A stretch of 64,000 bases of DNA from DASQDN01 sp963844855 (GCA_963844855.1 CAWJQP010000046.1:248001-312000); one strand, 5' to 3'. Positions 8,707 through 18,401 are shown, numbered from the stretch's first letter. The notes: generated by a model not told the origin, from the sequence alone. Program-made: numbers and translations.

Positions 8707-11700
8707 CTACTGGGATTCCACTTCAATGAGACGGCGTTCGTGATCGACGGGAGGTTTCTTTCGCAGGTAACTATAAACAATAGGGACTACGAAAAGCGTA
8801 TTGACCGTGGCAAGCAGCAACCCGCCGATGACCGCGCGGCCTAAGGGCGCATTTTGCTCGCCGCCCTCGCCGAGGCCAAGGGACATGGGGAGCATGCCGA
8901 GGATCATTGCCGTGGCCGTCATTAGAACCGGCCGGATGCGCGCATGTCCGGCAGACAACATTGCTTCGCGGACGTTCAGACCTTCGCGGCGCTCATCATT
9001 GGCAAAGGTGACCATTAGGATACTGTTGGCCGTGGCAACACCGATGCACATGATGGAACCCATTAATGACGGGACGCTGAGAGTGGTGCCGGTGACGAAC
9101 AGCATCCAGAGGATGCCGGCCATGGCGCCGGGCAGCGCCATGAGGATGATGAACGGATCCACCCACGACTGGAAGTTGACGGTCATTAATAAGTAGACCA
9201 ACACAACGGCGAAGATGAGGCCGAGACCGAGACGGAAGAACGAACTCTCCATTGTCTCCACCTGGCCGCGGAGCGCAAGCGTTGTCCCACGCGGAAGCTT
9301 CGGTTCTTCTTCGCGCATGATGCGCCGGACCTCTTTTCCGACGCTGCCAAGATCCCAATTGGCGACGTTTGCATAGATATCGAAAACCGGCAGGACGTTG
9401 TAGTGGTTGACGATGACGGGCGTGAAGGACCGCTCTACGTCCACAAGGTTGGTGAGCATTTGCGTGGAAGCAGCAATCGCGCCGGGATTGCCGTAGGCTT
9501 GTGTGGCGCCGGCGGGCGCGGCTCCGGTGAAGGCTAAATTGGTTGCGGCTCCGCCGGCCAGCGATCCGGGCGGGGAAACGCTAATCATATTGCTGTTCGG
9601 CGAGACCGGTGTCCGCAACAGGGCGTCGAGGGAATCGATGCGGTATTGCGGTGTTTGAACGCCGATGGAATAATTCACGCCATTGGCAGGATTTAGCCAG
9701 AAGTTGGGCGCGAACGTGCCGCTGCCGCTGAGAGAAATCAGCATGCTGCTGGTGACATCGCGCTGCGTAAGGCCAACCTGGGCTGCGCGCGTGCGATCCA
9801 CATTCAGACGGATCTCCGGCTGCGCGACGACCTGGTGCACATGGACATCGGCCGCGCCGGGGATGCGGGCGATGCGATCGGAAAGACGTTGGGCGATTTT
9901 GTAGTTTGCTTCGGCGTTCCGGCCAACCACCTGAAGGTCAATCGGCGCCGGCAGGCCGAAGTTAATGATCTGGCTGGTAATGTTCGCCGGCTGGAAGAAG
10001 AAGCTCATGTCGGCGAACTTCGCATTCAGCCGTTTGCGAAGACGATCTTCATACTCGGCAGTGGGGCCGTGATTCTCCTTATTGAGCGAGATGAGAATTT
10101 CGCCATCGGCGGAAGAGATGGTTGGGATGTCGCCCTGCGCGATAGCGGGCCAACTGTTCGGGATGCCGATGTTGTCAATGAGCATCTCAATTTCCGCAGG
10201 CGGAATAACGGAGCGGATTTCGCGTTCAATGGCAGCGAAACGGGCCTCCGTTTCCTCAATGCGTGTGCCGGCAGGGGCGCGCGCATGCAGCCGCATCTGG
10301 CCGGAATCAACATTCGGGAAGAAGTCCTGACCGACAAGCGCGAATAAGCCCATAGACAGGATGGAGAAACCGAGGAAGGCGACAAGGACGGGGGCACGCC
10401 GGCCCAATGCGAACTCAAGCAATCCCATGTACCGGTAACGAAGACGCTCAAACAGATTGTTGAAGCGGCTATGCAGGGCATGGAGCAGGCCGCGGCCGGA
10501 GCTATGTTGTTCGTCCGCGTAAAGATGCAATTCCTTGCCGAGCAAGTAAGCCATCATTGTCGGGACGAGCGTTCGGGAAAGCATATAGGATGCCATCATG
10601 GCGAAGACGACGGCCAGGGCAAGGGGCGTGAACAGATATCGAGCAGTACCGGTAAGCAACAGCACCGGCACGAACACTATACAAATGGCGAGCGTGGCGA
10701 CAAAGGTGGGCACCGCGATTTGCGACGCGCCATCGAGCACTGCGCGGATGAGAGACTTGCGCATGGCGAGGTTGCGGTGCGTGTTCTCGATTTCAACCGT
10801 TGCATCGTCAACAAGAATACCAACGGCGAGCGAAAGGCCCCCCAGCGTCATGACATTAATGGTCTGGCCAAGCAGGCTTAGCACGGAAAGCGAAGTCAGG
10901 ATTGAGAGCGGGATGGAGATGCAGACGATGAGCGTGCTGCGCCAACTGCCGAGGAACAGCAGGATCATGAGGCCGGTGAGAGTGGCGGCGAGTAACCCCT
11001 CACGAACCACGCTTTCGATGGAGGCGCGCACGAACACTGATTGATCGGCAAGCGGAATGACTTTCAGCTCCGGTGTGACGTTCGCCAGAATTCGCGGCAG
11101 CGCTTCCTTCACCTGATTGACGATGGATAGCGTGGAAGCCTTGCCATTCCGAGTGATGGTCATGAGTACGCCGCGCGCGCCGTTGGTGCGGACAATATTC
11201 TGCTGCGGCTGGAAGCCGTCGCGGACATGGGCAACATCCTTGACGTAGACCGTGGCTCCGTTGATGTTGCGGATGGGCAGGTTATTCAGTTCTTCAAGGA
11301 TGCCCGGACTGCTGTTGACACGGACCTGATACTCGGTGCTGGCAAGCTTTGCAGTTCCCGCCGGCAAGATGAGATTCTGCACGTTAATGGCGTTCGAGAC
11401 GTCGATGGGCGAAAGTTGCTTTGCGTAAAGTTCATCAAGGTTCAAGTCCACCATGACGGCCCTGGTTTTTCCACCGAACGGGTAAGAAACTGAGGCCCCC
11501 TGGACAGTCCCGAGCGGCGTTCGTATGAAGTTGTTGCCAAGGTCGAAGATCTCGTGCTCGCGAAGGGTCTTGCTCGTCAGGCCCAATTGAAGGATGGGGA
11601 CACTGGCGGCATCGTACTTCAGAATGTTGGCGGGAAACATGCCCGGCGGCATTTGGCGCAGAGACGTATTCATCGTGGCGCTGGTTTGCGCAAGCGCCAT

Positions 11701-12009
11701 ATCGACGTTTACATTCGGATGAAAATAGATGCGGCTGACAGCATATCCGTTATACGCCTGCGACTCAATATGTTCAATGTCGTTAACGTTCGACGTTAGG
11801 CTGCGCTCGAAAGGCGTAAGAACGCGCTTTTCCATCTCATCGGGAGACAGGCCGTTGTAGGAGAACAAGACACTGACGATCGGAATATTAATGTACGGAA
11901 AGATGTCAATAGGCATAGTTGCGATCGCGGCTCCGCCCAGGATCGCGATCAACACTGCCATAACTACGAAGGTATAAGGACGCCCGAGGGCCATCCGGAC
12001 AATCCACAT
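8707..12009 (-). CDS. RND efflux permease (AcrB/HAE1-like)
   Basis: A 1100-residue inner-membrane proton-driven exporter, first gene of the minus-strand operon. It starts with the typical first helix (TFVVMAVLIAILGGAAIATM, P-I-D-I-F-P). The proton-relay helix is visible as LSLAVGILVDDATVEIENTHRN with the adjacent Asp-Asp pair, and the second half repeats the topology (LVYLLMTVNFQSWVDPFII, GVATANSILMVTFANDER). Two large periplasmic porter loops lie after helices 1 and 7. At 1100 residues it is slightly longer than AcrB; the second porter domain has a low-complexity Gly/Ala/Pro insert (residues ~815-845) that may explain this. GGAG lies about 7 bases before the ATG. With the adaptor it would form a tripartite pump, but no outer-membrane channel gene is adjacent; the Oar-like receptors elsewhere are not a substitute. 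Confidence 0.93.
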   Translation of the reverse strand: MWIVRMALGRPYTFVVMAVLIAILGGAAIATMPIDIFPYINIPIVSVLFSYNGLSPDEMEKRVLTPFERSLTSNVNDIEHIESQAYNGYAVSRIYFHPNVNVDMALAQTSATMNTSLRQMPPGMFPANILKYDAASVPILQLGLTSKTLREHEIFDLGNNFIRTPLGTVQGASVSYPFGGKTRAVMVDLNLDELYAKQLSPIDVSNAINVQNLILPAGTAKLASTEYQVRVNSSPGILEELNNLPIRNINGATVYVKDVAHVRDGFQPQQNIVRTNGARGVLMTITRNGKASTLSIVNQVKEALPRILANVTPELKVIPLADQSVFVRASIESVVREGLLAATLTGLMILLFLGSWRSTLIVCISIPLSILTSLSVLSLLGQTINVMTLGGLSLAVGILVDDATVEIENTHRNLAMRKSLIRAVLDGASQIAVPTFVATLAICIVFVPVLLLTGTARYLFTPLALAVVFAMMASYMLSRTLVPTMMAYLLGKELHLYADEQHSSGRGLLHALHSRFNNLFERLRYRYMGLLEFALGRRAPVLVAFLGFSILSMGLFALVGQDFFPNVDSGQMRLHARAPAGTRIEETEARFAAIEREIRSVIPPAEIEMLIDNIGIPNSWPAIAQGDIPTISSADGEILISLNKENHGPTAEYEDRLRKRLNAKFADMSFFFQPANITSQIINFGLPAPIDLQVVGRNAEANYKIAQRLSDRIARIPGAADVHVHQVVAQPEIRLNVDRTRAAQVGLTQRDVTSSMLISLSGSGTFAPNFWLNPANGVNYSIGVQTPQYRIDSLDALLRTPVSPNSNMISVSPPGSLAGGAATNLAFTGAAPAGATQAYGNPGAIAASTQMLTNLVDVERSFTPVIVNHYNVLPVFDIYANVANWDLGSVGKEVRRIMREEEPKLPRGTTLALRGQVETMESSFFRLGLGLIFAVVLVYLLMTVNFQSWVDPFIILMALPGAMAGILWMLFVTGTTLSVPSLMGSIMCIGVATANSILMVTFANDERREGLNVREAMLSAGHARIRPVLMTATAMILGMLPMSLGLGEGGEQNAPLGRAVIGGLLLATVNTLFVVPIVYSYLRKKPPVDHERRLIEVESQ

Positions 12010-12063
12010 GAGGGTACTCCGTGCTTCCTGGCTGCAGTATATCGAACGACTGGCCGAGGACCT

Positions 12064-12425
12064 CTATATTTGATTAAGCTCGGCGAGCGCCTGGGCCCTG
12101 TTCTGTTGGGCCGAAGCCAACGCGCTGTTCTCGGCGCGCGCACGGTCGAACTTTTCGAGCGCTTCCGCGAGACGGCCTTTCCCCGCGCGAAGTTGTGCCG
12201 ATGCGGTTAAACGCCTCGGCGCGGAACGCAGGTCCAAATTCAGGCTGAGGCTTTCCTCAAACGCTGCGCGCGCCCCGACAAGTTGGCGGTGGAGGCTTTC
12301 ATGTCGCCGAGCGAATAGTAGGCTTCGGCATAGTCGGGTCTGTTGGCAATCGCCCGGGAAAACCATTCAGCGGCTTCCTGCGGCTGTTGGGTTGCGCTAG
12401 CGCCAAATACTGAATCGAACCATCT
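12064..12425 (-). pseudogene. TPR-protein relic
   Basis: Three frames together give tetratricopeptide sequence: EAAEWFSRAIANRPDYAEAY and YYSLGDM in one, GARAAFEESLSLNLDLRSA in a second, and LRAGKGRLAEALEKFDRARA ending in ALAELNQI and a stop in the third. Alternating small and aromatic positions fit TPR helices. Two single-base frame changes and the lack of an N-terminus mark it as a decayed C-terminal piece. In Acidobacteriota such TPRs often end ASPIC/UnbV or similar proteins, but nothing here proves that. Confidence 0.55.
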
Positions 12426-12607
12426 TACCGGCGTTACAGACTAGCAATCCACGCGGTGGCACTGCACGTATAGGAGTATGTTCTACTGGCGAGGCAAGAA
12501 ACGTCCCCGGTTAACCAATGATCGCTTCCGCGGATTCGAGTCTCTTCCACGCGCATGGGATCAGATTGATTCATCACATACATGCACCACAACTGGGAGC
12601 CCATCCT
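12426..12607. other. no gene recognised
   Basis: Spacer between the TPR relic and the transposase end. No motif or convincing reading frame. Confidence 0.4.
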
Positions 12608-13687
12608 CTACGCGGCATCGCGATAGTAGTAGTTGAGCATTCCACCGAGTCGTTCACGTCGCCGGATCTCGCCGGTACCTCCCAGGTGCGCCGAATCGGG
12701 CATGATGAGCCGGTTGCCAGTCCTTGGTGATGGCGTTCAGTGTGATAATGAACCGTAAATTCTTGGATCGATTTTCGCAGCGACTTCTCACCGAAGAGGA
12801 TCATTCTGCCGAGGCAAGATTCCTTTATGGTCCGAACAAATCGCTCCGCGTAGGCGTTCAGATTTGGAGATCGCGGTGGTAATTTCACCGATTTCACGCC
12901 TGAATCTGCAAGGATGTTCAGGAACTCCGCAGTGAACAACGGGTCTCGATCATGGATGAGGTAGCGTTTCCTGCTGACAAGTCCATCGACCGTATCGCTG
13001 ATATTTCTGGCGATTTGAGTCATCCATAGACCATTGGCCACACTGGCGATCCCAGCGACCTCGACCCGTCGTGTTGATAGCTCAATGAAGAACAGCACGA
13101 TGTACCGCTGCAGGCCACGCCGGGTCCACACCTCGACCGTAAAGAAATCGGCAGCGATGATTAGTTCCCAGTGCCGGGTCAGGAACTCCTTCCAGGTGGT
13201 TTTCCGGATCCGTTCTGGTGCTGGTTCAAATTCCATGTTTCTTCAATATATTGGCAATCGTGCCACGACCCAGGTTGTGGCCGAGATTCGAAATGGCACC
13301 GAGAATCCGGCGATATCCCCAGTCACGATTCTCGCGAGCCAAGCGGACGACAAGGTTCTCGACTTCATTAGCGGTGCGCGGTCGTCCGGGTCCGCGCTTG
13401 GCACTGCCATCGTACTTCTCGGCAATGAGTTTGCGATGCCAGGCCAGCAATGTGTCAGGCGTCACAAGGTCGGCAATATCATTGAGTAATCGACGGCCGA
13501 CAAGTTTGGCTTTCGCTGCCAGACGGCGACGTTGGTCATCGGTAAACCGAAGCCGGCGATTGCCAAGCTGCTCTCTCAGGACTCGATTCTCTTCACGCAG
13601 GTACTCGATGGCATGCTGTTGCTTCTGGTTCATCCACCCGGCGAGCACAATGACTAGAAACCGGAATGGATTTAAGACGTTTCGCAT
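12608..13687 (-). pseudogene. rve-type transposase, frameshifted twice
   Basis: One transposase gene read in pieces. The N-terminal 153 residues (from 13687) carry helix-turn-helix-like sequence: EYLREENRVLREQLGNRRLR, DQRRRLAAKAKLVGRR, TLLAWHRKLIAEKYDGS and GYRRILGAISNLGHNLGRGT. The frame shifts by one base near 13230, and the rve/DDE core follows: the Asp in LIIAADFFTVEVWT, the Asp in LIHDRDPLFT, and the Glu in AYAERFVRTIKESCL. A second shift near 12700 precedes the expected ending GMLNYYYRDAA, with its stop at 12608-12610. The same family ends at 51.7-51.9 kb and begins at 59.6-59.9 kb, showing several dispersed, broken copies. No intact inverted ends were recognised here. Confidence 0.75.
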
Positions 13688-13875
13688 CTCCGCTGTTCAT
13701 TATCCCGTCAACGGTCGATTAGATCCCCCTACGCACCTGTCGTTTCAATCAGATCGAGTTCTTGGACACAACGACGTCACAAATCAAAAGGAGGCCAAAC
13801 TGAATGGCCATGAACGGAGAACCGCCAAAAAGCAACAAAGGCCGCCATATCAGACTGATACGGCGGCCTCAGATA

Positions 13876-13935
13876 TGGTGCGGAGAGGGGGACTTGAACC
13901 CCCACGAGATTACTCCCGCTAGCACCTCAACCTAG
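13876..13935 (-). tRNA. 3' part of a tRNA-Leu (GAG) gene; att-like remnant
   Basis: On the reverse strand the sequence reads from an anticodon arm (TTGAGGT loop, anticodon GAG) through a long class II variable arm (GGGAGTAATCTCG) and a perfect T arm (GGGGG-TTCAAGT-CCCCC) to an acceptor 3' strand (TCTCCGC), discriminator A and an encoded CCA. The 5' half (acceptor 5' strand, D arm) is absent: similarity stops at the anticodon stem, and the innermost stem pair is G/G. A 3' tRNA piece ending at the anticodon stem is the classic footprint left by elements that integrate into tRNA genes. Its broken side faces the repA-like gene at 14015. Confidence 0.75.
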
Positions 13936-14014
13936 ACGAAACACCGGCTGCGACGTATCGGCAACGACTTACAGGCCAACATGTCGTGCGTCGAAGCCGC
14001 GTTGCGCCGACTGA

Positions 14015-15085
14015 TTGGCACAACTTCGTCACACGAACGCATTAGGCATTCGGCAGGCACCGGCTAGTTTGATGTTCAGAATTGGATCGAGAATCAAACG
14101 CGAATCGAGGAGCGGCGCACATACCCAACGTGCTGGGCGCTCCGGGCTCGAACGTGCTGGGCAGGTGCTTCGAACAAATTACCCTGACCTGATTATTTCG
14201 AAGCAGAAGCTCCGCCAAATCGAGGCGATTGAGATGGTCCGTTCCAAAAGAGAAGCCGCGCAGCAAAACCTCGGCTTCGCCTCACGTCCGTTTGTCCTGT
14301 GCGGCTTACCGGTGAAGAGGCCGGCCAAGGGCTCCCTGATTCGTGAGCGCCGGAACGGCCAGTTCCTACTCCAGATCACTGGCCATCCCGAATACGGGCT
14401 GCCGTGGGGCCAGGACCGCCTGGTTCCGATCTTCCTTGCCACGCTGGCGATTCGACAGCAGAGTCGAATAATTGCATTTTCAAGCGCAGCCGAGATGCTC
14501 GACACCTTCGGCATGCAGCAAGGCGGATCGCAGTATCGCCGACTGATCGAAGCTTTCAAACGTGTTTTTGGCGCGACGATCTTCTTCGGCACCGACACGC
14601 AGCGTCACAGGGCGAGGGTAGTCCACCACTCGCGCTTCAACTTCATGAGCGAGGCGCGCATCTGGTATTCACCTGATGCTGAGCAGCCAACGTTGCCCGG
14701 CGAATGCCGCAACGTGATCGTGTTGACCAGCGAGTTCTTTCAGGAGATCATGGACCACCCGATCCCGACGGATCTCGAGGCAGCGAAGGCGCTGTCTTGT
14801 GCGCCGGCCGCTCTCGACCTGTTTACGTGGCTAGCCTACCGTTGCTTTGTGGCGAAAGGCGAGGAGCGAGTGCCACTGTTCGGTGACTTCGGACTGGCGA
14901 ACCAGTTAGGCAGCGTCGATTATGCACGACCGAGAAAGTTTCGCGAAAAGCTTGAAAGATGGCTGGACCTCATACATGCCATGTGGCCGAATTGTCCTGC
15001 CCGGATCGCAAAGGAAGGGCGTGCGCTCATTGTGAACCGTGCCGCGGCAGTGCTGCCGAATAGCGATGCGATTTCGCAGCAATAG
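14015..15085 (+). CDS. plasmid-type replication initiator RepA
   Basis: About 337-356 residues resembling the RepA replication proteins of broad-host-range plasmids and integrated plasmid-like elements. Seen: FASRPFVLCGLPVKRP near residue 90, GLPWGQDRLVPIFLATLAIR, SAAEMLDTFGMQQGG..YRRLIEAF, then a C-terminal part (VVHHSRFNFMSEARIWYSP, LTSEFFQEIMDHPIPTDLEA, LDLFTWLAYRCFV, PLFGDFGLANQLG, RKFREKLERWL) with the winged-helix-like spacing of this family. The first in-frame start is a TTG at 14015; the ATG at 14072 is an alternative, and neither has a strong ribosome binding site. It lies 80 bases from the tRNA-Leu remnant, supporting an integrated plasmid-like element. No partner parA or mobilisation gene follows directly. 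Confidence 0.75.
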   Translation: MAQLRHTNALGIRQAPASLMFRIGSRIKRESRSGAHTQRAGRSGLERAGQVLRTNYPDLIISKQKLRQIEAIEMVRSKREAAQQNLGFASRPFVLCGLPVKRPAKGSLIRERRNGQFLLQITGHPEYGLPWGQDRLVPIFLATLAIRQQSRIIAFSSAAEMLDTFGMQQGGSQYRRLIEAFKRVFGATIFFGTDTQRHRARVVHHSRFNFMSEARIWYSPDAEQPTLPGECRNVIVLTSEFFQEIMDHPIPTDLEAAKALSCAPAALDLFTWLAYRCFVAKGEERVPLFGDFGLANQLGSVDYARPRKFREKLERWLDLIHAMWPNCPARIAKEGRALIVNRAAAVLPNSDAISQQ

Positions 15086-15424
15086 GAACCCCCGGCCCTG
15101 GCCGGTTCCGCCGCATCATTCGTCATGGTCATGATTCTCGGGTCTATGGGTACTCGCGAGCCGCGAAAGACGCACCATACCGTTCGGTCGCCTCTGCCAG
15201 GCGCCTGACGCGTCTTTCCAGGCTCTTTGAGGTGTCCATCTCGTAAATCCCAACGAGTCGACGACGACACCAGAAAGATGCGTCCCTGATGGCCGGTCAG
15301 CACTGGGGCGAGCACGGCAATCCTGATATGCCGATCAGCATTGGCGAACACATCTTTGTGTGGGGGTCTATCCGCCTCTCAATCCTAATTGTCGCTCGCC
15401 AAGTCTGGTACGCGGTTGAATTCC
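15086..15424. other. no gene recognised
   Basis: About 340 bases after repA without a convincing coding frame or structured RNA. Confidence 0.45.
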
Positions 15425-15836
15425 TCATTTATTGCGGGCAACAATCGCAGCAACCAAGCCAATCGCGGTCGCAAGCACAAGGGCAGAAACGATGAACGCG
15501 TCTCCTTTTTCTCCCGGGTGTGTGCTGCTTGATCAGGGCCATGCCGGTATGGTGGGGATCTGTTTCAAGCCGACGCCAAGAACCGCGCTTGGATGCCTCT
15601 ACAGCACGATGACGTATGTAGAGCTCCGCGACATTGGCGAAGTGGTCATCGTCTTTGCTCACCACATCATCACAATAAAGGGCAAGCGACTCGAAACTTT
15701 GGTTGAGAACCTCAGTAAACAGAGGGTATCGGAACTAAGAACGGCGACACGCGCCGAGCTCGGGCTCGAAGGAGAGCGATGTGGATCGGCAGTAGCGACA
15801 TGATGCCGACGGCATGCTTCCCTCGACGATGCGCTA
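15425..15836 (-). pseudogene. hypothetical protein with C-terminal membrane helix, frameshifted
   Basis: Reverse-strand reading gives a soluble segment (ALYCDDVVSKDDDHFANVAE, LYIRHRAVEASKRG, ETDPHHTGMALIKQ). After a one-base change in an AAAAA run near 15510 comes a clear C-terminal membrane helix (FIVSALVLATAIGLVAAIVA) ending ARNK and a stop at 15425-15427. A stop codon also interrupts the region upstream of the first segment. The order, acidic/basic soluble part then tail anchor, suggests a small membrane-anchored protein following the MBL-fold gene. Family not recognised. Confidence 0.4.
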
Positions 15837-16576
15837 AGCCTCCAACATGTAGTCGACACAAAGCGTGTTGCTTTCATCGACTTGTCACGAAATCGCTGCC
15901 AAGCTGCTTTGGATAGACCGACGGGATTCTCTTCCCGAACGCAGTTCCTGCCAGGATCGGCGTACAGTACGCGGCCCTTTGCCTGCGTTCGAAGAGCCGG
16001 GGCGAGTTTGGCTGCTGGCATGTCCCAGTGCTTCTTATTCGTGGCGAAGTCGCTGTCCGTAGGCACCGCAGCGACGAGTTCCGGATGGACCATGGCCTCG
16101 AGCGCAGCGCGGAGCGTCGCGTTTCCGCTGCCATGGTGGCCTACCTTGTAGAATACGGTCCGCGCCAAGAGGTCGGTGGCCTTAATTTTGCCTCCACCCC
16201 TTGGCAGTTCGAACGTGAGATCTTGCCACGATTTCCAGCTTTCCAGCTCCGAATCGCCCACAAACAGTAGTACCTTCCCGGTTGCAACAAGTTCGAATGC
16301 CAGTACCAGACTGGTGTTGTTGATCGACTTGTCGAGTTGTAGCGCCAGTGCCGCAGATTCTTGGAGCCAGTCGTTATCGACTGTTCTCCAGTCGCTTTCG
16401 CGATAGCGATTCAAAAGCTCGACGTCTTTCATCGCGTCATAGGGCCACGCGAGAGAGATGTCGAAGGGGCGCAGTCGTGCAGTAGCTTCTTCATCCGCCG
16501 GTGAACCGTCTGTGCCTACAAATAAATCCCAACCAAGCTGCCGAATGCCGGAGCGAGACGTGATCCACCTGATCAA
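15834..16576 (-). pseudogene. C-terminal part of an MBL-fold (ComEC-like) hydrolase
   Basis: The sequence carries the end of a metallo-beta-lactamase-fold domain: INNTSLVLAFELVATGKVLL, then FVGDSELESW (the conserved GD before the last metal ligands) and YKVGHHGSGNATLRAALEAM (the GHHGS motif typical of ComEC/Rec2-type MBL proteins), followed by VAAVPTDSDFATNKKHWDMP. The N-terminal half with the HxHxDH metal site is missing; the neighbouring transposase occupies that side. The probable native end (DESNTLCVDYMLEA, stop at 15834-15836) is in a different frame, so a 3' frameshift is also present. Likely a remnant of a competence- or defence-related nuclease-like protein; no substrate can be named. 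Confidence 0.6.
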
Positions 16577-16678
16577 GAAAGTTTGGAATCCGCACCGGCC
16601 GGAAATAGGCGCGCAGCCGCTGATTACTTCGCGGCTCGGGTTCCATCAGAGCTCGGTCCGGTGCGTCTAAATCGTGTG

Positions 16679-17746
16679 TTAGGCGGCGCGGCGCTCGTAG
16701 TGATGGTGCAGGCCACCGACTTCACGAATTTCGACCACCTCTCCTTCGTGGGGAGGCTGTACTCTCCGGGCCAGTGGGGCGTCCTTGGCGAGCGACAAGT
16801 GAGTTCGCCACTCATCGTAATAAGCAAAATAGGTCGTGAGCGTACGATGCAGAGAGCTTTCGCCGAAGACAATGACATGATCCAGACACTCGCGGCGAAT
16901 CGACCCAATGAGCCGTTCGATATAGGCCCGTTGCCACGGAGATCGGGGTGCCGATAGCACCTGTTTGATACCCATTGCCTTCACCTGATCGACGAAGTCC
17001 TTGCCGAAGATTTGATCACGATCCCGAAGCAGATACCGAGGCGCGCTGTCCCACGGAAATGCCTCCCGTAATTGCTGGGCCGTCCATTCTGCGGTCGGAT
17101 GAGCAGTCACGCCGAAGTGGAGAATGCGCCGCCGATCGTGAGCAAGTACCAGGAAGACATACAGTATCTGGAATCGGATCGTAGGTACGGTGAAGAAGTC
17201 TACCGACGCCATGCTCTTGGCATGGTTCTCGAGGAACGTCCGCCAAGTCTGCGAAGGCGGCCTTCGAAGTCGAACCATGTATTTGTCGACCGTTGGTTCA
17301 GTAATCTCAATGCCTAGCTTGAGCAACTCGCCGTGAATGCGTGGTGCGCCCCAGCGCGGGTTGTTGCGGCTCATCAGCCGGATCAGATTTCGAACCTCTT
17401 GCGGCACACTGGGCCGACCTCGCTTGCCACGGTGGATTTTCCACGTCCAAAACAAACGGAAGCCTATACGATGCCAAGCGACAACTGTGTCGGCTTTTAC
17501 GATCATCAGAACCGATTTCCAGTCGCTCCACAGGCTCCGCAACCAGACCCAGAAGAGTCGGTCGGCTGGCGTCAGTTTGAGCCGTTTGGGAGCCGACCTG
17601 CGCAAGACGCCGAGTTGTTGCCGCAAGGCGAGGTTCTCCAGTCGTAGCTCAGCCGAAGTCTTCAACATCGAGACAAGGGTGCCGGCCACGGTGAGCAAGA
17701 CTTGCCGCGCCGCCGTAAGACGTAAATGAAAGTCGATCAACCTCAA
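16679..17746 (-). CDS. rve-type transposase, apparently complete
   Basis: 355 residues. The N-terminus has a hydrophobic helix and LALRQQLGVLRRSAPKRL; a linker reads VKADTVVAWHRIGFRLFWTW; HTH-like residues appear in NNPRWGAPRIHGELLKLGIE. The DDE core shows Asp in SMASVDFFTVPTIRFQ, Asp in YLLRDRDQIFG and Glu in WQRAYIERLIGSIRRECLDH. It ends in the family's GGLHHHYERRAA tail. The start is a TTG at 17746, which is weak; a start a few codons downstream is possible. A truncated copy of its VDFFTVPTIRFQILYVF segment lies at 21.1 kb. It sits against the MBL-fold fragment and probably removed that gene's 5' half. Confidence 0.85.
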   Translation of the reverse strand: MRLIDFHLRLTAARQVLLTVAGTLVSMLKTSAELRLENLALRQQLGVLRRSAPKRLKLTPADRLFWVWLRSLWSDWKSVLMIVKADTVVAWHRIGFRLFWTWKIHRGKRGRPSVPQEVRNLIRLMSRNNPRWGAPRIHGELLKLGIEITEPTVDKYMVRLRRPPSQTWRTFLENHAKSMASVDFFTVPTIRFQILYVFLVLAHDRRRILHFGVTAHPTAEWTAQQLREAFPWDSAPRYLLRDRDQIFGKDFVDQVKAMGIKQVLSAPRSPWQRAYIERLIGSIRRECLDHVIVFGESSLHRTLTTYFAYYDEWRTHLSLAKDAPLARRVQPPHEGEVVEIREVGGLHHHYERRAA

Positions 17747-17883
17747 TGATTACAGATCGATCCGGATATTTTGGAGGGACAGTCGCCTTGACTGCCTGCG
17801 CGAATAGACTGAAGCCGCGGGAGCGGGCAGTTTGAGCGACCAACGGGAGCGTCCCCGAAGGGGCATAACAGCCCGATCCCTTG

Positions 17884-17945
17884 CCAGACGGCGAGTCGGG
17901 GGAGGTCCAGGAGGGGGAAAGCCTCCTGGGATGAGCCTGTGGGAG
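17884..17945. ncRNA. structured motif, copy 1 (intron-like or RNA element, unidentified)
   Basis: Contains CCAGACGGCGAGTCGGG followed by a stem (CAGGAGG / CCTCCTG around GGGGAAAG). A second copy of the leading motif with a similar GGGGAA-CCTCC stem lies at 43512. Just upstream (17850-17865) is another small hairpin, GTCCCCGAAGGGGC. The combination of conserved single-stranded motif plus purine-rich stems suggests a folded RNA such as a group II intron piece, but I cannot identify it. Confidence 0.3.
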
Positions 17946-17964
17946 CCTCCGCCGCCAGCTCTGC

Positions 17965-18401
17965 CTATACTTCGTTCGGGTGTACGACGATGATGTGGGA
18001 GTAGCGCTTGAAGTCGTTGAGGTCGAACGTGAGAAGCCTGCTTACTTGATGCACGCTCATCGCGGCGACAATGCGCGCGTCGTGGACCTGAATTCCGGAG
18101 ACCCGGTGCTCAAGCACTAGCTTTCGCCAGGCGGGAAGATCTCCGGAGAATCCGGTAGTAACCGAACTAGTGTCTGGAACCGGTCAACGTAGCGGGCAGC
18201 CTGCTCTGGAGAAAAGCCCAGTCCGTTCCCGCCTGCCGGCCGGGTTGCAGCATTCCAGAACTCGATAAGGTTTTGGGAAAAGCACAGGAGTTCATCACCC
18301 TGCTGGTAGAACGACTTCACAGCACGGCGAGCAGTCGCGCGTAAGGCTGGGTCAAAGGTTTGAATCGCGCCAATGAAAACGTTCGTATCGACTGCGATCA
18401 T
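17965..18401 (-). pseudogene. PIN-domain toxin (VapC-like), frameshifted
   Basis: The first 90 residues read MIAVDTNVFIGAIQ (first PIN Asp), LLCFSQNLIEFWNAATRPAG (the conserved QN..EFWN) and a helix with FQTLVRLLPDSPEIFP. Near 18118 the frame breaks and stops at FPPGES. In the next frame the expected C-terminus continues: WRKLVLEHRVSGIQVHDARI (the catalytic HDA..V region), then RLLTFDLNDFKRYSHIIVV and a stop at 17965-17967. One missing base in a CCGCC context explains the break. As written, the protein lacks the last metal-binding residues. It overlaps the antitoxin gene by four bases, the usual VapBC coupling, so the toxin is probably inactive here. Confidence 0.8.

Noticed and set aside
8707..12009. 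An outer-membrane channel for the RND pump next to the operon
   Set aside because: No TolC-like gene was seen on either side; the Oar-like receptors are a different class of outer-membrane protein.
13876..13935. A complete tRNA-Leu gene
   Set aside because: The D arm and the 5' acceptor strand are absent; only the 3' part from the anticodon stem is present.
15432..15803. A 123-residue plus-strand frame
   Set aside because: It is the opposite strand of the frameshifted tail-anchored protein, whose C-terminal helix is more convincing.
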